From the NCBI GenBank assembly GCA_001940655.1, contig MBAA01000192.1:1-5759 (forward strand): a stretch of 5,759 nt of DNA, in the 5' to 3' direction. The position numbers and the translations under genes were made by a program. The number at the start of each line of letters is the position of its first letter. Within the stretch, counting starts at the first letter, position 1. Of the stretch, positions 1-5,576 are shown piece after piece. Below the pieces are notes generated by a model. That model was not told the origin of the DNA. It saw only the letters and a list, made by a program, of their open reading frames with translations, and did no database searches. Origin of the DNA: Promethearchaeota archaeon CR_4. Its GTDB lineage: Archaea > Asgardarchaeota > Lokiarchaeia > Sigyniarchaeales > CR-4.

Positions 1-1013
1 CTCTCAACGAGGTTCAGGTGCTGTGTTTTCATCGAAATCCGCGCTATGCTCCTCAGTTAAAAATTGGTATTATGAGAAAACCCCCTTCGATGGAATATGC
101 ATTACCAGGTGGAGTGGGGACAAATACCCTTCTCGATGTGATGAAGACCTGCACGAATGATTCCTGCCCGGGTTTGAGCAATTCCTCCCAATTCTCGATT
201 TACACTCGGGATTCTAACTGTTTCGTCTGTGGTGCACCAACAAGACCGTTGCATCGTATTCGGATTAAATTAAACCAGGTAATTTATCGAATAATCGACC
301 AGATCGAACAGAAGGGGGATTTCAATCTCTTAAATCCACGCGACTTCCCTGATTTGAAGCGAGGGGAAGAAGATCAAGGTTTGCAACGGGTCAAAGCTGC
401 TCTGCAAGCCTTTATGCCAGAATTATGCGCGTTCGTGACAGCTAAAAATGACTTTTCCCTTTTCTCCCTACGACCTCAAAAATCCTTAGATCTAAATACG
501 GTCAAGACCCAAAAAGATCCCCGTTTTTATGCTCCTGGACCAAAATTGTTGATCAAGCATAACAGCATTATACCCGAAGCATGTTACACCGAAAAGGCAA
601 TATGTTTTACCGCGGCAATATATTCCCTTCTCTTTCCCGATGATAAAATTCTGAAATATTTATGTGGCATTCTGAATTCGAAATTAATGCAATTTTATTG
701 TATTTTTGGAATTAATAATCAAAATCTAGTGACTATGAACCTCAACCAATATATGATTCGCCACCTCCCCATTATAGCCCCCCACAAAACTAGACTAAAC
801 CAAGATCGTATCATTGAGCTCGTTGAGCAAATCCTCGAGAAGATCGCAGATCCTCGTGATCTATCTGATAAACAAGTTAAAACAGATATACAACAATTGG
901 ACCAAGAAATTTACGCCCTTTATGGGATAACTGGAATAGAATCGATAAATTTGATTGAACAATCTGTTGAGGCATCACTGCGTTCTTTCTCCAGAACTAG
1001 GGGGAAAAAGTGA
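1..1013 (+). CDS. C-terminal part of a type IIG / Eco57I-like restriction-modification DNA methyltransferase (5' partial)
   Basis: The reading frame is open to the left edge (first full codon at 3), so the GTG at 18 is probably internal and the SAM-binding and catalytic motifs lie outside the window. Numbered from that GTG, residues 165-255 look like the TaqI-like C-terminal target-recognition domain of Eco57I-type methyltransferases: PKLLIKH (175-181), then the GILNSKLMQFYC segment (217-228) and the RHLPI segment (248-252). The tail has the usual family ending, a helix with IIELVEQILE (265-274) followed by LDQEIYALYGIT (294-305). Such proteins recognise DNA and methylate adenine, often with a fused nuclease. 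Cysteines 45, 50, 68 and 71 could form a small zinc finger ahead of the recognition domain. I do not recognise residues 1-150 otherwise. Whether the enzyme is a stand-alone methyltransferase or a restriction-modification fusion cannot be told here. Confidence 0.75.
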   Translation, partial: LNEVQVLCFHRNPRYAPQLKIGIMRKPPSMEYALPGGVGTNTLLDVMKTCTNDSCPGLSNSSQFSIYTRDSNCFVCGAPTRPLHRIRIKLNQVIYRIIDQIEQKGDFNLLNPRDFPDLKRGEEDQGLQRVKAALQAFMPELCAFVTAKNDFSLFSLRPQKSLDLNTVKTQKDPRFYAPGPKLLIKHNSIIPEACYTEKAICFTAAIYSLLFPDDKILKYLCGILNSKLMQFYCIFGINNQNLVTMNLNQYMIRHLPIIAPHKTRLNQDRIIELVEQILEKIADPRDLSDKQVKTDIQQLDQEIYALYGITGIESINLIEQSVEASLRSFSRTRGKK

Positions 1014-1015
1014 AT

Positions 1016-1041
1016 ACTTTTTCTGAGCGTCTTATTTTTCT
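1016..1041 (+). terminator. T-rich terminator after the methyltransferase gene
   Basis: Two runs of five T (1018-1022 and 1035-1039) follow the stop codon within 30 nt, on the coding strand and without a strong hairpin. Archaeal RNA polymerase commonly terminates at such T-runs. This suggests that the downstream DapA-like gene has its own promoter. Confidence 0.35.
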
Positions 1042-1055
1042 CACGTTGCGATTGC

Positions 1056-1065
1056 CTTATATTTT
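1056..1065 (+). promoter_or_regulatory. TATA-like box before the DapA-like gene
   Basis: CTTATATTTT resembles the archaeal TATA element. A start site about 26 nt downstream would fall near 1087, giving a leader of about 10 nt before the ATG at 1098. A second AT-rich candidate, TATCATATAT at 1071-1080, would give an almost leaderless message. Either reading puts the start of transcription after the in-frame TTG at 1080. Confidence 0.35.
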
Positions 1066-1097
1066 CCTAATATCATATATTGAACTTGAGTTATGAT

Positions 1098-2063
1098 ATG
1101 AAGGAACCTCTCGACAAGGGCGTGTTCGTAGAAACTTTGACTGGGTACGACCAGAAACTAGTGCCATCTGATAAAGCCCAGCATATGTTGCACATTTTTC
1201 TGGCACGCGCTGGCGTGCGGGGGATCATCTTAAATGGAGAGACGGGGGAGTTTCCGAGTCTATCCCTCGCGGAACGCAAACACTTGCAAGATATTGCTCT
1301 GTTTGACGGCACTTCTCTGAAAGTCATCTCCCATATTGGTACCTCCAACTTAGGCGATACCCTTGAACTAGCCACTCATGTCATCAAGTTAGCCCAGACC
1401 GCCCCGAAAGGAAAATTTGCCGGTGTAGCAATCATACCCCCCTACTTTTACCCCACAAGGGAGCTGGGTTTGAAGAACTATTTTGAAATCTTGTTACGCA
1501 AGATTGATGAACCAGTGATCTTAGTCAACAATCCTCCCTTTACCATGGGAAATAAGATAACACCGTCCTTGCTCGAATCGTTGAAAGAATTTTCCCAGAT
1601 CATGGCCATACAAGATGAATCCGGAGACATAGAATTTTTCAAGGAAATGCGGCAGAAAATCCCCGAAATGCCAATATACATTGCCTATGAATCATTCTTC
1701 CTGAATGGTTTACGCGGTGGCGCTTCAGGCATCATTTCTGCGATAGGAAACATTTTTCCCGAATTACTGGTGGAAATGTTCACACTGTCTCAGAAAAGGG
1801 CTTGGGATGACATCGTAACAATTCAAGAACAAGTTATTGACATAGTAACAGCAGTCAATCGTCAACCATTGCATGCGGCGCTAAAAGTTGGGGTAACCCA
1901 ACGCCTACCTGACTTTGGCCCTCCAAATGTTCGCCCTCCGCTAGCAAATATGAATTTTCAGGAAATCCAGTTATACCTATCTGAGATTGCACCTATTATG
2001 AAAAAATACCGGGAAGAAAAACCCCCGGAAAAGAAATTACTTGACCAGAAACTGGTTATCTGA
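1098..2063 (+). CDS. DapA/NAL-superfamily TIM-barrel protein lacking the catalytic Lys and Tyr
   Basis: The 321-residue product matches the dihydrodipicolinate synthase / N-acetylneuraminate lyase fold from end to end: GETGEFPSLS (47-56), PPYFYP (114-119), LVNNPPFTMG (142-151), AIQDESGD (171-178) and VRPPL (278-282). Family members condense or cleave pyruvate-type substrates through a Schiff base on a barrel lysine. Here the lysine position (normally in a GIKxxSGD context) is Gln172, encoded by CAA at 1611-1613. The catalytic tyrosine of the LYNxP motif is Val143, and the first Thr of GTTGE is Glu48. The Arg that follows the YNxP motif in classical DapA is Phe148. Tyr116 is kept. Length and barrel are intact, so this looks like a maintained non-aldolase or pseudoenzyme rather than a decaying gene. 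The ATG at 1098 is preferred to the in-frame TTG at 1080 because it gives a normal family N-terminus and fits the TATA position. A true role in lysine synthesis is unlikely. Confidence 0.88.
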   Translation: MKEPLDKGVFVETLTGYDQKLVPSDKAQHMLHIFLARAGVRGIILNGETGEFPSLSLAERKHLQDIALFDGTSLKVISHIGTSNLGDTLELATHVIKLAQTAPKGKFAGVAIIPPYFYPTRELGLKNYFEILLRKIDEPVILVNNPPFTMGNKITPSLLESLKEFSQIMAIQDESGDIEFFKEMRQKIPEMPIYIAYESFFLNGLRGGASGIISAIGNIFPELLVEMFTLSQKRAWDDIVTIQEQVIDIVTAVNRQPLHAALKVGVTQRLPDFGPPNVRPPLANMNFQEIQLYLSEIAPIMKKYREEKPPEKKLLDQKLVI

Positions 2064-2097
2064 TACCATTAAAACAGAATGGAAAAGAAGAAGACGA
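2064..2097 (-). terminator. Pyrimidine-rich gap between convergent genes, likely terminator for the zinc-ribbon gene
   Basis: Only 34 nt separate the two converging stop codons. Read on the minus strand the gap is rich in C and T and contains two TTTT runs, the kind of tract at which archaeal polymerase stops. On the plus strand it is purine-rich, with nothing resembling a terminator for the DapA-like gene. That gene's transcript may therefore run antisense into its neighbour. Confidence 0.35.
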
Positions 2098-3096
2098 TTA
2101 ACTCCCCGATCGTTCAGGGGAAGTCGAAACCAGTTTAGATCCACAGATGGGACAGGGAAGTACAGGCACGGGATAGTAAAATGCAACGATGTGCTTACAA
2201 GATGGGCAAAAATAATAGTTGGGATTGAAGTTTTCTTGTAAATACCTTACGTATTCCATTGCCATTCGTAAAATCTCGATGGTCTCGAGATTCTCGGTTT
2301 CTAAGTGAGAAAATGTTATCCCAAAATGTTGCTCGATTTTTAACCGGATGGTGTTTACTCGTTCGATGACTATAGGCCTCGGAATCTGGTCAGATTTGGC
2401 AGCCATTTCTTGGAGCCAAATCAATAATTGTTCGATGTAATTCCACAACAAGTCACTTTGAGCCCGGATAGCGTTCCAATCAAAGGAGGGTATTGGGGTA
2501 GGTTGTTCTTCCTCGGGAGTTTCGGGGATTGGGGTTTGATCCAGTTTTATAATTTCCGGGATTTCTTCTGGGACTTGCGTAATCGGAAGTTGATCTAATT
2601 TACTTTCGATCTCTCGTGGAGGTGTCGGTAGACTCGAACCAGACGGAGTTGGGGGCACAGGAGGACCTACCACTGGTGCCAGATTTTTGATTAAGATGGG
2701 ACTTGTTATGATGGGAGCGACCACGGGGTTTGGGTTGCCCGGGATCGTCGTCACAGTTTTAATCGGTTTGATAATTATTCTCGTGCCTGGTCGGGAGGGG
2801 GGGGGATTCTTCTTTGGAACCGCCGGGGTCTTGGTTTGAGATTGGGACGGAATTGTGGATTCAAGTGTGAATTTTTCTGTAGCGGTTAATTTAGAGAAGG
2901 TTTTCGATTGTGTGTCTCCTATCGTAGGGCGTCCATGCGGTGTTGCTTGACGGAGAGTGTTCACGAATTTCGTAGTTGCAATGGATTCTTTCGTGGCGTT
3001 TGGTTCTATAGGTAAAGGAGGAGGTATATAATCCTGTCCTGATTTCCCTTTCGATTTTTTTGCGGTTTCATCCGATTTGTCAAAATTTAATGTCAT
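2098..3096 (-). CDS. Pro/Thr-rich disordered protein with helical domain and C-terminal zinc ribbon
   Basis: This is a 332-residue protein of unknown function. Residues 1-205 are rich in Pro, Thr, Ser and charged residues and are almost certainly disordered. They include two tandem 18-residue repeats beginning KLDQ (166-183 and 184-201) and a PPP run (98-100) encoded by nine consecutive C. Residues 206-290 look like three or four amphipathic helices (WNYIEQLLIWLQEMAAK, then IERVNTIRLKIEQHFG, then IEILRMAMEYVRYLQENF). Residues 297-318 form a zinc ribbon: CPSC (297-300), a 14-residue loop, and CPIC (315-318). No signal peptide or membrane span is visible. The architecture suggests a cytoplasmic binding or adaptor protein, with the ribbon holding a partner or nucleic acid; this is inference. 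The ATG at 3096 is preceded by AGGT five bases upstream. It lies 31 nt downstream of a predicted 47-codon gene on the same strand and may share its transcript. Confidence 0.85.
   Translation of the reverse strand: MTLNFDKSDETAKKSKGKSGQDYIPPPLPIEPNATKESIATTKFVNTLRQATPHGRPTIGDTQSKTFSKLTATEKFTLESTIPSQSQTKTPAVPKKNPPPSRPGTRIIIKPIKTVTTIPGNPNPVVAPIITSPILIKNLAPVVGPPVPPTPSGSSLPTPPREIESKLDQLPITQVPEEIPEIIKLDQTPIPETPEEEQPTPIPSFDWNAIRAQSDLLWNYIEQLLIWLQEMAAKSDQIPRPIVIERVNTIRLKIEQHFGITFSHLETENLETIEILRMAMEYVRYLQENFNPNYYFCPSCKHIVAFYYPVPVLPCPICGSKLVSTSPERSGS
2494..2601 (-). repeat. Two tandem 54-bp units encoding 18-residue KLDQ repeats
   Basis: The units at 2548-2601 and 2494-2547 each encode 18 residues of the pattern KLDQxPIxxxPEExxPxx. 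They lie in the disordered linker of the zinc-ribbon protein. The protein match is clearer than the DNA match (AAATTAGATCAA against AAACTGGATCAA at their starts), so the duplication is not recent, or the sequence is constrained at the protein level. Confidence 0.6.
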
Positions 3097-3101
3097 GGAA
3101 T

Positions 3102-3105
3102 ACCT
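3102..3105 (-). promoter_or_regulatory. Shine-Dalgarno AGGT before the zinc-ribbon gene
   Basis: On the minus strand, GGGGAAGGTATTCC directly precedes the ATG at 3096. The AGGT core is five bases from the start. It is a partial match to the archaeal anti-Shine-Dalgarno complement (GGAGGTGAT) and supports this start. Confidence 0.45.
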
Positions 3106-3127
3106 TCCCCGCGAATTTTTGGCTAAT

Positions 3128-3271
3128 TTACTTTCTTTTTCTTTTGTCTCTAATTAGATATTTCCACGCAAAACCTTTTTGAATATTTTCCCTCAACCAC
3201 TGCGCAGATAAGAAACTGCTGTAAAGTAATAGAATAATAGAGATCCTGTTATGCGGAGTTAAATTTGGCAT
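3128..3271 (-). CDS. Predicted 47-residue single-span membrane protein (small ORF)
   Basis: This is a short reading frame in what looks like an intergenic gap. It runs from ATG at 3271 to TAA at 3128. The main support is an exact GGTGAT six bases before the ATG, as good as the site used by the large radical SAM gene nearby. The product begins MPNLTPHNR. A hydrophobic stretch, residues 10-22 (ISIILLLYSSFLS in outline), is followed by an amphipathic Trp-containing segment (25-40) and a very basic end, RDKRKRK. This is consistent with one membrane span and a cytoplasmic C-terminus. It ends 31 nt before the zinc-ribbon gene, so the two may be one operon. I recognise no family. The frame stays open for 33 more codons upstream, so it could instead be the intact tail of a broken longer gene. 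Confidence 0.45.
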   Translation of the reverse strand: MPNLTPHNRISIILLLYSSFLSAQWLRENIQKGFAWKYLIRDKRKRK

Positions 3272-3277
3272 AATTTT

Positions 3278-3283
3278 ATCACC
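3278..3283 (-). promoter_or_regulatory. Shine-Dalgarno GGTGAT before the 47-codon gene
   Basis: GGTGAT read on the minus strand is an exact match to the archaeal consensus and is separated by AAAATT from the ATG at 3271. It is the main reason for calling the short gene. Confidence 0.55.
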
Positions 3284-3352
3284 AAAGATTCCCCGAACCC
3301 TAGAATCCTTGCGCGTCTTCTCTAAGTTAGCAGGGTATTCCGCAATTTGGTG

Positions 3353-3377
3353 GCGAGCGAGACGAGCATCTCACCGC
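3353..3377 (-). other. GC-rich hairpin in the spacer
   Basis: On the minus strand, GCGGTGAG and CTCGCTCGC pair over eight base pairs, with one bulged T and an eight-base loop. One pair is a G-U wobble that becomes a mismatch if the plus strand is transcribed, so a minus-strand RNA is favoured. A second, weaker hairpin (3285-3310, seven pairs with a bulge) lies just before the GGTGAT site. Neither is followed by a T-run, so terminators are unlikely. They could be leader structure or chance. Confidence 0.25.
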
Positions 3378-3516
3378 AAAGTCCCTATCTTAATTTTCTT
3401 TCCATCAAATCTTTTTTCAGATGAAAACAAGAAGTAAAGAACCTTTCCAAAATAGGGAATAATTAACAAAAATTTCTCTGTTTCCGAATATTCTAGTAAC
3501 ATTTAAGACAGTTCTG

Positions 3517-3521
3517 AAAAA
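3517..3521 (-). terminator. T-run after the radical SAM gene
   Basis: Five T on the minus strand begin 29 nt after the stop codon of the radical SAM gene. Another five-T run lies at 3468-3472. Both are plausible archaeal termination sites but weak on their own. Confidence 0.25.
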
Positions 3522-3549
3522 TGGATAAATCTTTTCGAACATTCATCGC

Positions 3550-5517
3550 TCAAAATTGATTCTTTTGCTTTTTTTTACCATTATAGTTGTGGTAGTTTTG
3601 GAACCGGTAAATTGCGCTCTCCTTGATGCCATAAAGGGCGAGTTGCGCGAGAGTTCGCATCCCTTTCAACTGAACCGCCCGGGACGTGAGCAAGTTGACA
3701 TATTTCTTGACTTTGTCAAGGAATCCCAAGTTAGGATCAACGAATATTCGTGGTAAATCTGCTCGGAGTAAGAAGTCTGCTCCCGAACGGGGTTTCTTTG
3801 AGAGACGGATCACGTCAATGCCTGCTTTCGTGATTAAAATATCCATCGCAAAGAGACATTTCTTGCGATCGCGTGCTTCTACGACAACTTGGAGGTGTTT
3901 TTCTCCCAGCATCTTCCCAAAGGTGCGCATGTCTAAGATCTCATGCATGGGGTGTGCTTGGAAGTATTGTTCAATGCGAGGATCCACCCACGCGTCAAAC
4001 ATGAAGCTCGCGTGTTGAGTCCACTTGAACGCCTTTGTTTCATTATGGCGCCCGTCCTCGGCAAGTTCATAACTCGCCTCTGTTGCAAATTTGAGTTTCT
4101 TGAACACCGTCAGGAGAAAGTCCAATAATGGTAGTTTATACGGCGTGCGAAACTTCCCCACGCGAACTTGATCGAGGCGGAATTGCTCTAAAATGGCATC
4201 CAAATTCCAGAACCGGGCCAAACACCAGTTCCGATTGAACTCAATCTCCTCGGGGGTCATCGAAGGGTGGCGGAAGACGTTGTGGTTTTCATCGTATTTT
4301 GCCCAGTCGTTTTCGAAGATGAGACCTTGGGAATTGAGTTCGTCCCAGTAACCCGTGCCCGGAAAAGGCGTAGCAACGCCGAATGCCGCTGCAGATAAAC
4401 CAATTTGTCGCGCATAGGCAGGAAACTGTTTGATGAATTCTTTCGTGTGGTTCGGCAACCCAACGACAAAAGTCCCCAGTGATTCCCCACCCAGGTTGCG
4501 CAAGATCCCAATCGCCTGATTCTGCACGTTGAGGGAAATATGTTTGTGTGTGCGATCCAAATCGTCCTGTGTAGGGGATTCCACGCCAAGTTCCCACGAA
4601 ATCATGCCGGCGCGAATCATCTTCTCTACAATGTCAGGATGTTTCACGATCGAGTCCGTGCGACTCATAACTTGGAATGTTATGTCGAGATCGGCAGCCA
4701 AGAGTAAATCACATAATTTTTCTACCTTGCGGGGTTGTCCGAGGATGTGCGGGTCGCCGATCAAGATCCGGAGAGGTTTTCGCCCGTGCAGGTTCCAGAT
4801 CGCACGAATCTCCTCCATAGCCCGTTCAGGAGATTTATAACGCTGTTTCCCGCGGGACATGTAAGGTTCGCAACAGAACGTGCATAATCCATAACATCCC
4901 CGCCCAAATTCCATTTGGTCGTAGGACCGGTCTATCAGGAGATTATTCTTATAAACATATCCCCGGCGTTTGCGGAGGTCTCGCGCGGGGAGGGGGAGTA
5001 AATCCAAATCTGGCAAGAATTCACGCGGTTCATTATGCTTGATCGTTCCACCATTGTGCGGGAGTCTGTAACTTAATCCTCGTATCTTGTCCCATTCCAT
5101 ACCTTGCACTAAATCCAGCATGACGGGTTCTCCTTCTCCCCGGCAGACCGCATCGCAGCATTGGTTGGCCAAGACCAGTTCTGGGCCGCCCGAAGGATGA
5201 TACCCGCCAGCTACCACTGGTAGATTTGGGTTGTATTTTTTGACTGCAGCCATTAACTCAATTCCGGACTGGTGTTCCGTTGCTGAGAGGGAAACCCCCA
5301 CTAGGTCCGGATGAAATTCGGAGAGTATTCGGAAAAAGGTTGAAGAAGGGCCTTTTTCCATGAACTGGTCATAGATGAGGACATCGTCAACTTTGTCCCG
5401 AATACAAGCGGCAATACATTCGAGACCTAATGGAATCGGGTGGAGGGCAAAAGCAAGACCTGTAGATCCGGCGGGTTTAACTAAAAGTACACGAGAAAAA
5501 GGCCCGATATGTAGCAT
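3550..5517 (-). CDS. B12-binding radical SAM enzyme with a C-terminal SCP2-like (putative lipid-binding) domain
   Basis: The protein has 655 residues, numbered here from the ATG at 5517. Residues 8-140 form a cobalamin-binding Rossmann domain of the BchE/HpnJ type: PLGLECIAA (29-37), AGGYHPS (103-109), GEGE (127-130). The DxHxxG histidine is absent, as is usual in radical SAM members. The PLPARD segment (175-180) is the usual linker. The radical SAM barrel carries the cluster motif CxxxCxxC at Cys208, Cys212 and Cys215, with an extra Cys216. It also has GVES (311-314), GLPN (353-356) and PFPGTGY (384-390). Such enzymes methylate or rearrange unactivated carbons using SAM and a 4Fe-4S cluster. 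Residues about 500-640 are extra and resemble an SCP2 fold (beta strands around 540-590, then a basic LKGMRTLAQLALYG helix), suggesting a lipid substrate; this is inference. The tail is lysine-rich. An in-frame GTG at 5529 is rejected because it lies inside the ribosome binding site. Confidence 0.88.
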   Translation of the reverse strand: MLHIGPFSRVLLVKPAGSTGLAFALHPIPLGLECIAACIRDKVDDVLIYDQFMEKGPSSTFFRILSEFHPDLVGVSLSATEHQSGIELMAAVKKYNPNLPVVAGGYHPSGGPELVLANQCCDAVCRGEGEPVMLDLVQGMEWDKIRGLSYRLPHNGGTIKHNEPREFLPDLDLLPLPARDLRKRRGYVYKNNLLIDRSYDQMEFGRGCYGLCTFCCEPYMSRGKQRYKSPERAMEEIRAIWNLHGRKPLRILIGDPHILGQPRKVEKLCDLLLAADLDITFQVMSRTDSIVKHPDIVEKMIRAGMISWELGVESPTQDDLDRTHKHISLNVQNQAIGILRNLGGESLGTFVVGLPNHTKEFIKQFPAYARQIGLSAAAFGVATPFPGTGYWDELNSQGLIFENDWAKYDENHNVFRHPSMTPEEIEFNRNWCLARFWNLDAILEQFRLDQVRVGKFRTPYKLPLLDFLLTVFKKLKFATEASYELAEDGRHNETKAFKWTQHASFMFDAWVDPRIEQYFQAHPMHEILDMRTFGKMLGEKHLQVVVEARDRKKCLFAMDILITKAGIDVIRLSKKPRSGADFLLRADLPRIFVDPNLGFLDKVKKYVNLLTSRAVQLKGMRTLAQLALYGIKESAIYRFQNYHNYNGKKKQKNQF

Positions 5518-5524
5518 TTGAAGT

Positions 5525-5531
5525 ATCACCT
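5525..5531 (-). promoter_or_regulatory. Shine-Dalgarno AGGTGAT deciding the radical SAM start
   Basis: AGGTGAT on the minus strand ends seven bases before the ATG at 5517 and is a full match to the archaeal consensus. The longer frame would start at the GTG inside this motif. The motif therefore makes the ATG the likely start and shortens the protein by four residues. Confidence 0.7.
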
Positions 5532-5542
5532 ACACTAACACG

Positions 5543-5554
5543 ATTTATATTAAT
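5543..5554. promoter_or_regulatory. Divergent TATA-like element (ATTTATATTAAT)
   Basis: On the plus strand TTTATATT (5544-5551) is close to the archaeal TATA consensus. Its centre is about 30 nt before the ATG at 5577, predicting a leaderless or nearly leaderless message. The element is nearly symmetric, so it may also serve the minus-strand gene. There, however, the implied start would fall at or after the ribosome binding site, so a box slightly upstream (about 5552-5563) may be the one used. Confidence 0.45.
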
Positions 5555-5576
5555 ACTATTTGACTAAAGAACTCTG

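Larger units (their letters stand above)
3272..3549. other. Spacer between the radical SAM gene and the small ORF
   Basis: No convincing intact gene, tRNA or rRNA was found here. The right half is AT-rich and holds short T-runs on the minus strand. The stretch of about 3285-3390 is visibly richer in G and C and can form two hairpins on the minus strand (3353-3377 and 3285-3310). On the minus strand, the frame of the 47-codon gene continues open through 3370, meets TGA at 3371-3373, and is open again back to an ATG at 3502 that has no ribosome binding site. Confidence 0.5.

Noticed and set aside
1080..1097. TTG at 1080 as the start of the DapA-like gene
   Set aside because: It overlaps the TATA-like region, has no ribosome binding site, and adds six residues not needed by the family. 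The ATG at 1098 is better.
2044..2056. Perfect 5-bp inverted repeat ACCAG-AAA-CTGGT at the end of the DapA-like gene
   Set aside because: It is short, lies inside the last codons, and has no T-run after it, so a terminator role is not supported.
2041..2241. 66-codon plus-strand frame across the end of the DapA-like gene
   Set aside because: It overlaps the DapA-like gene end and the zinc-ribbon coding region of the opposite gene. Its translation is Arg-rich with no domain and it has no ribosome binding site, so it is an antisense shadow.
3285..3310. tRNA T-arm-like sequence (GGGTTCGGGGAATC on the minus strand)
   Set aside because: The stem that would be needed for a T-arm does not pair around the TTCG, and no acceptor, D or anticodon arms can be found at the right spacing.
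3419..3515. C/D-box RNA candidate (AGATGAA ... CTGA on the plus strand)
   Set aside because: The boxes are about 95 nt apart, longer than usual archaeal C/D RNAs, with no internal C'/D' boxes or terminal stem.
4257..4597. Two minus-strand frames of 110 and 102 codons, and plus-strand frames inside 3556-4840
   Set aside because: All lie within the radical SAM gene, whose motifs continue uninterrupted in its own frame. They are alternative-frame shadows.
5515..5529. GTG at 5529 as the start of the radical SAM gene
   Set aside because: The GTG is part of the AGGTGAT ribosome binding site, which is correctly spaced for the ATG at 5517.
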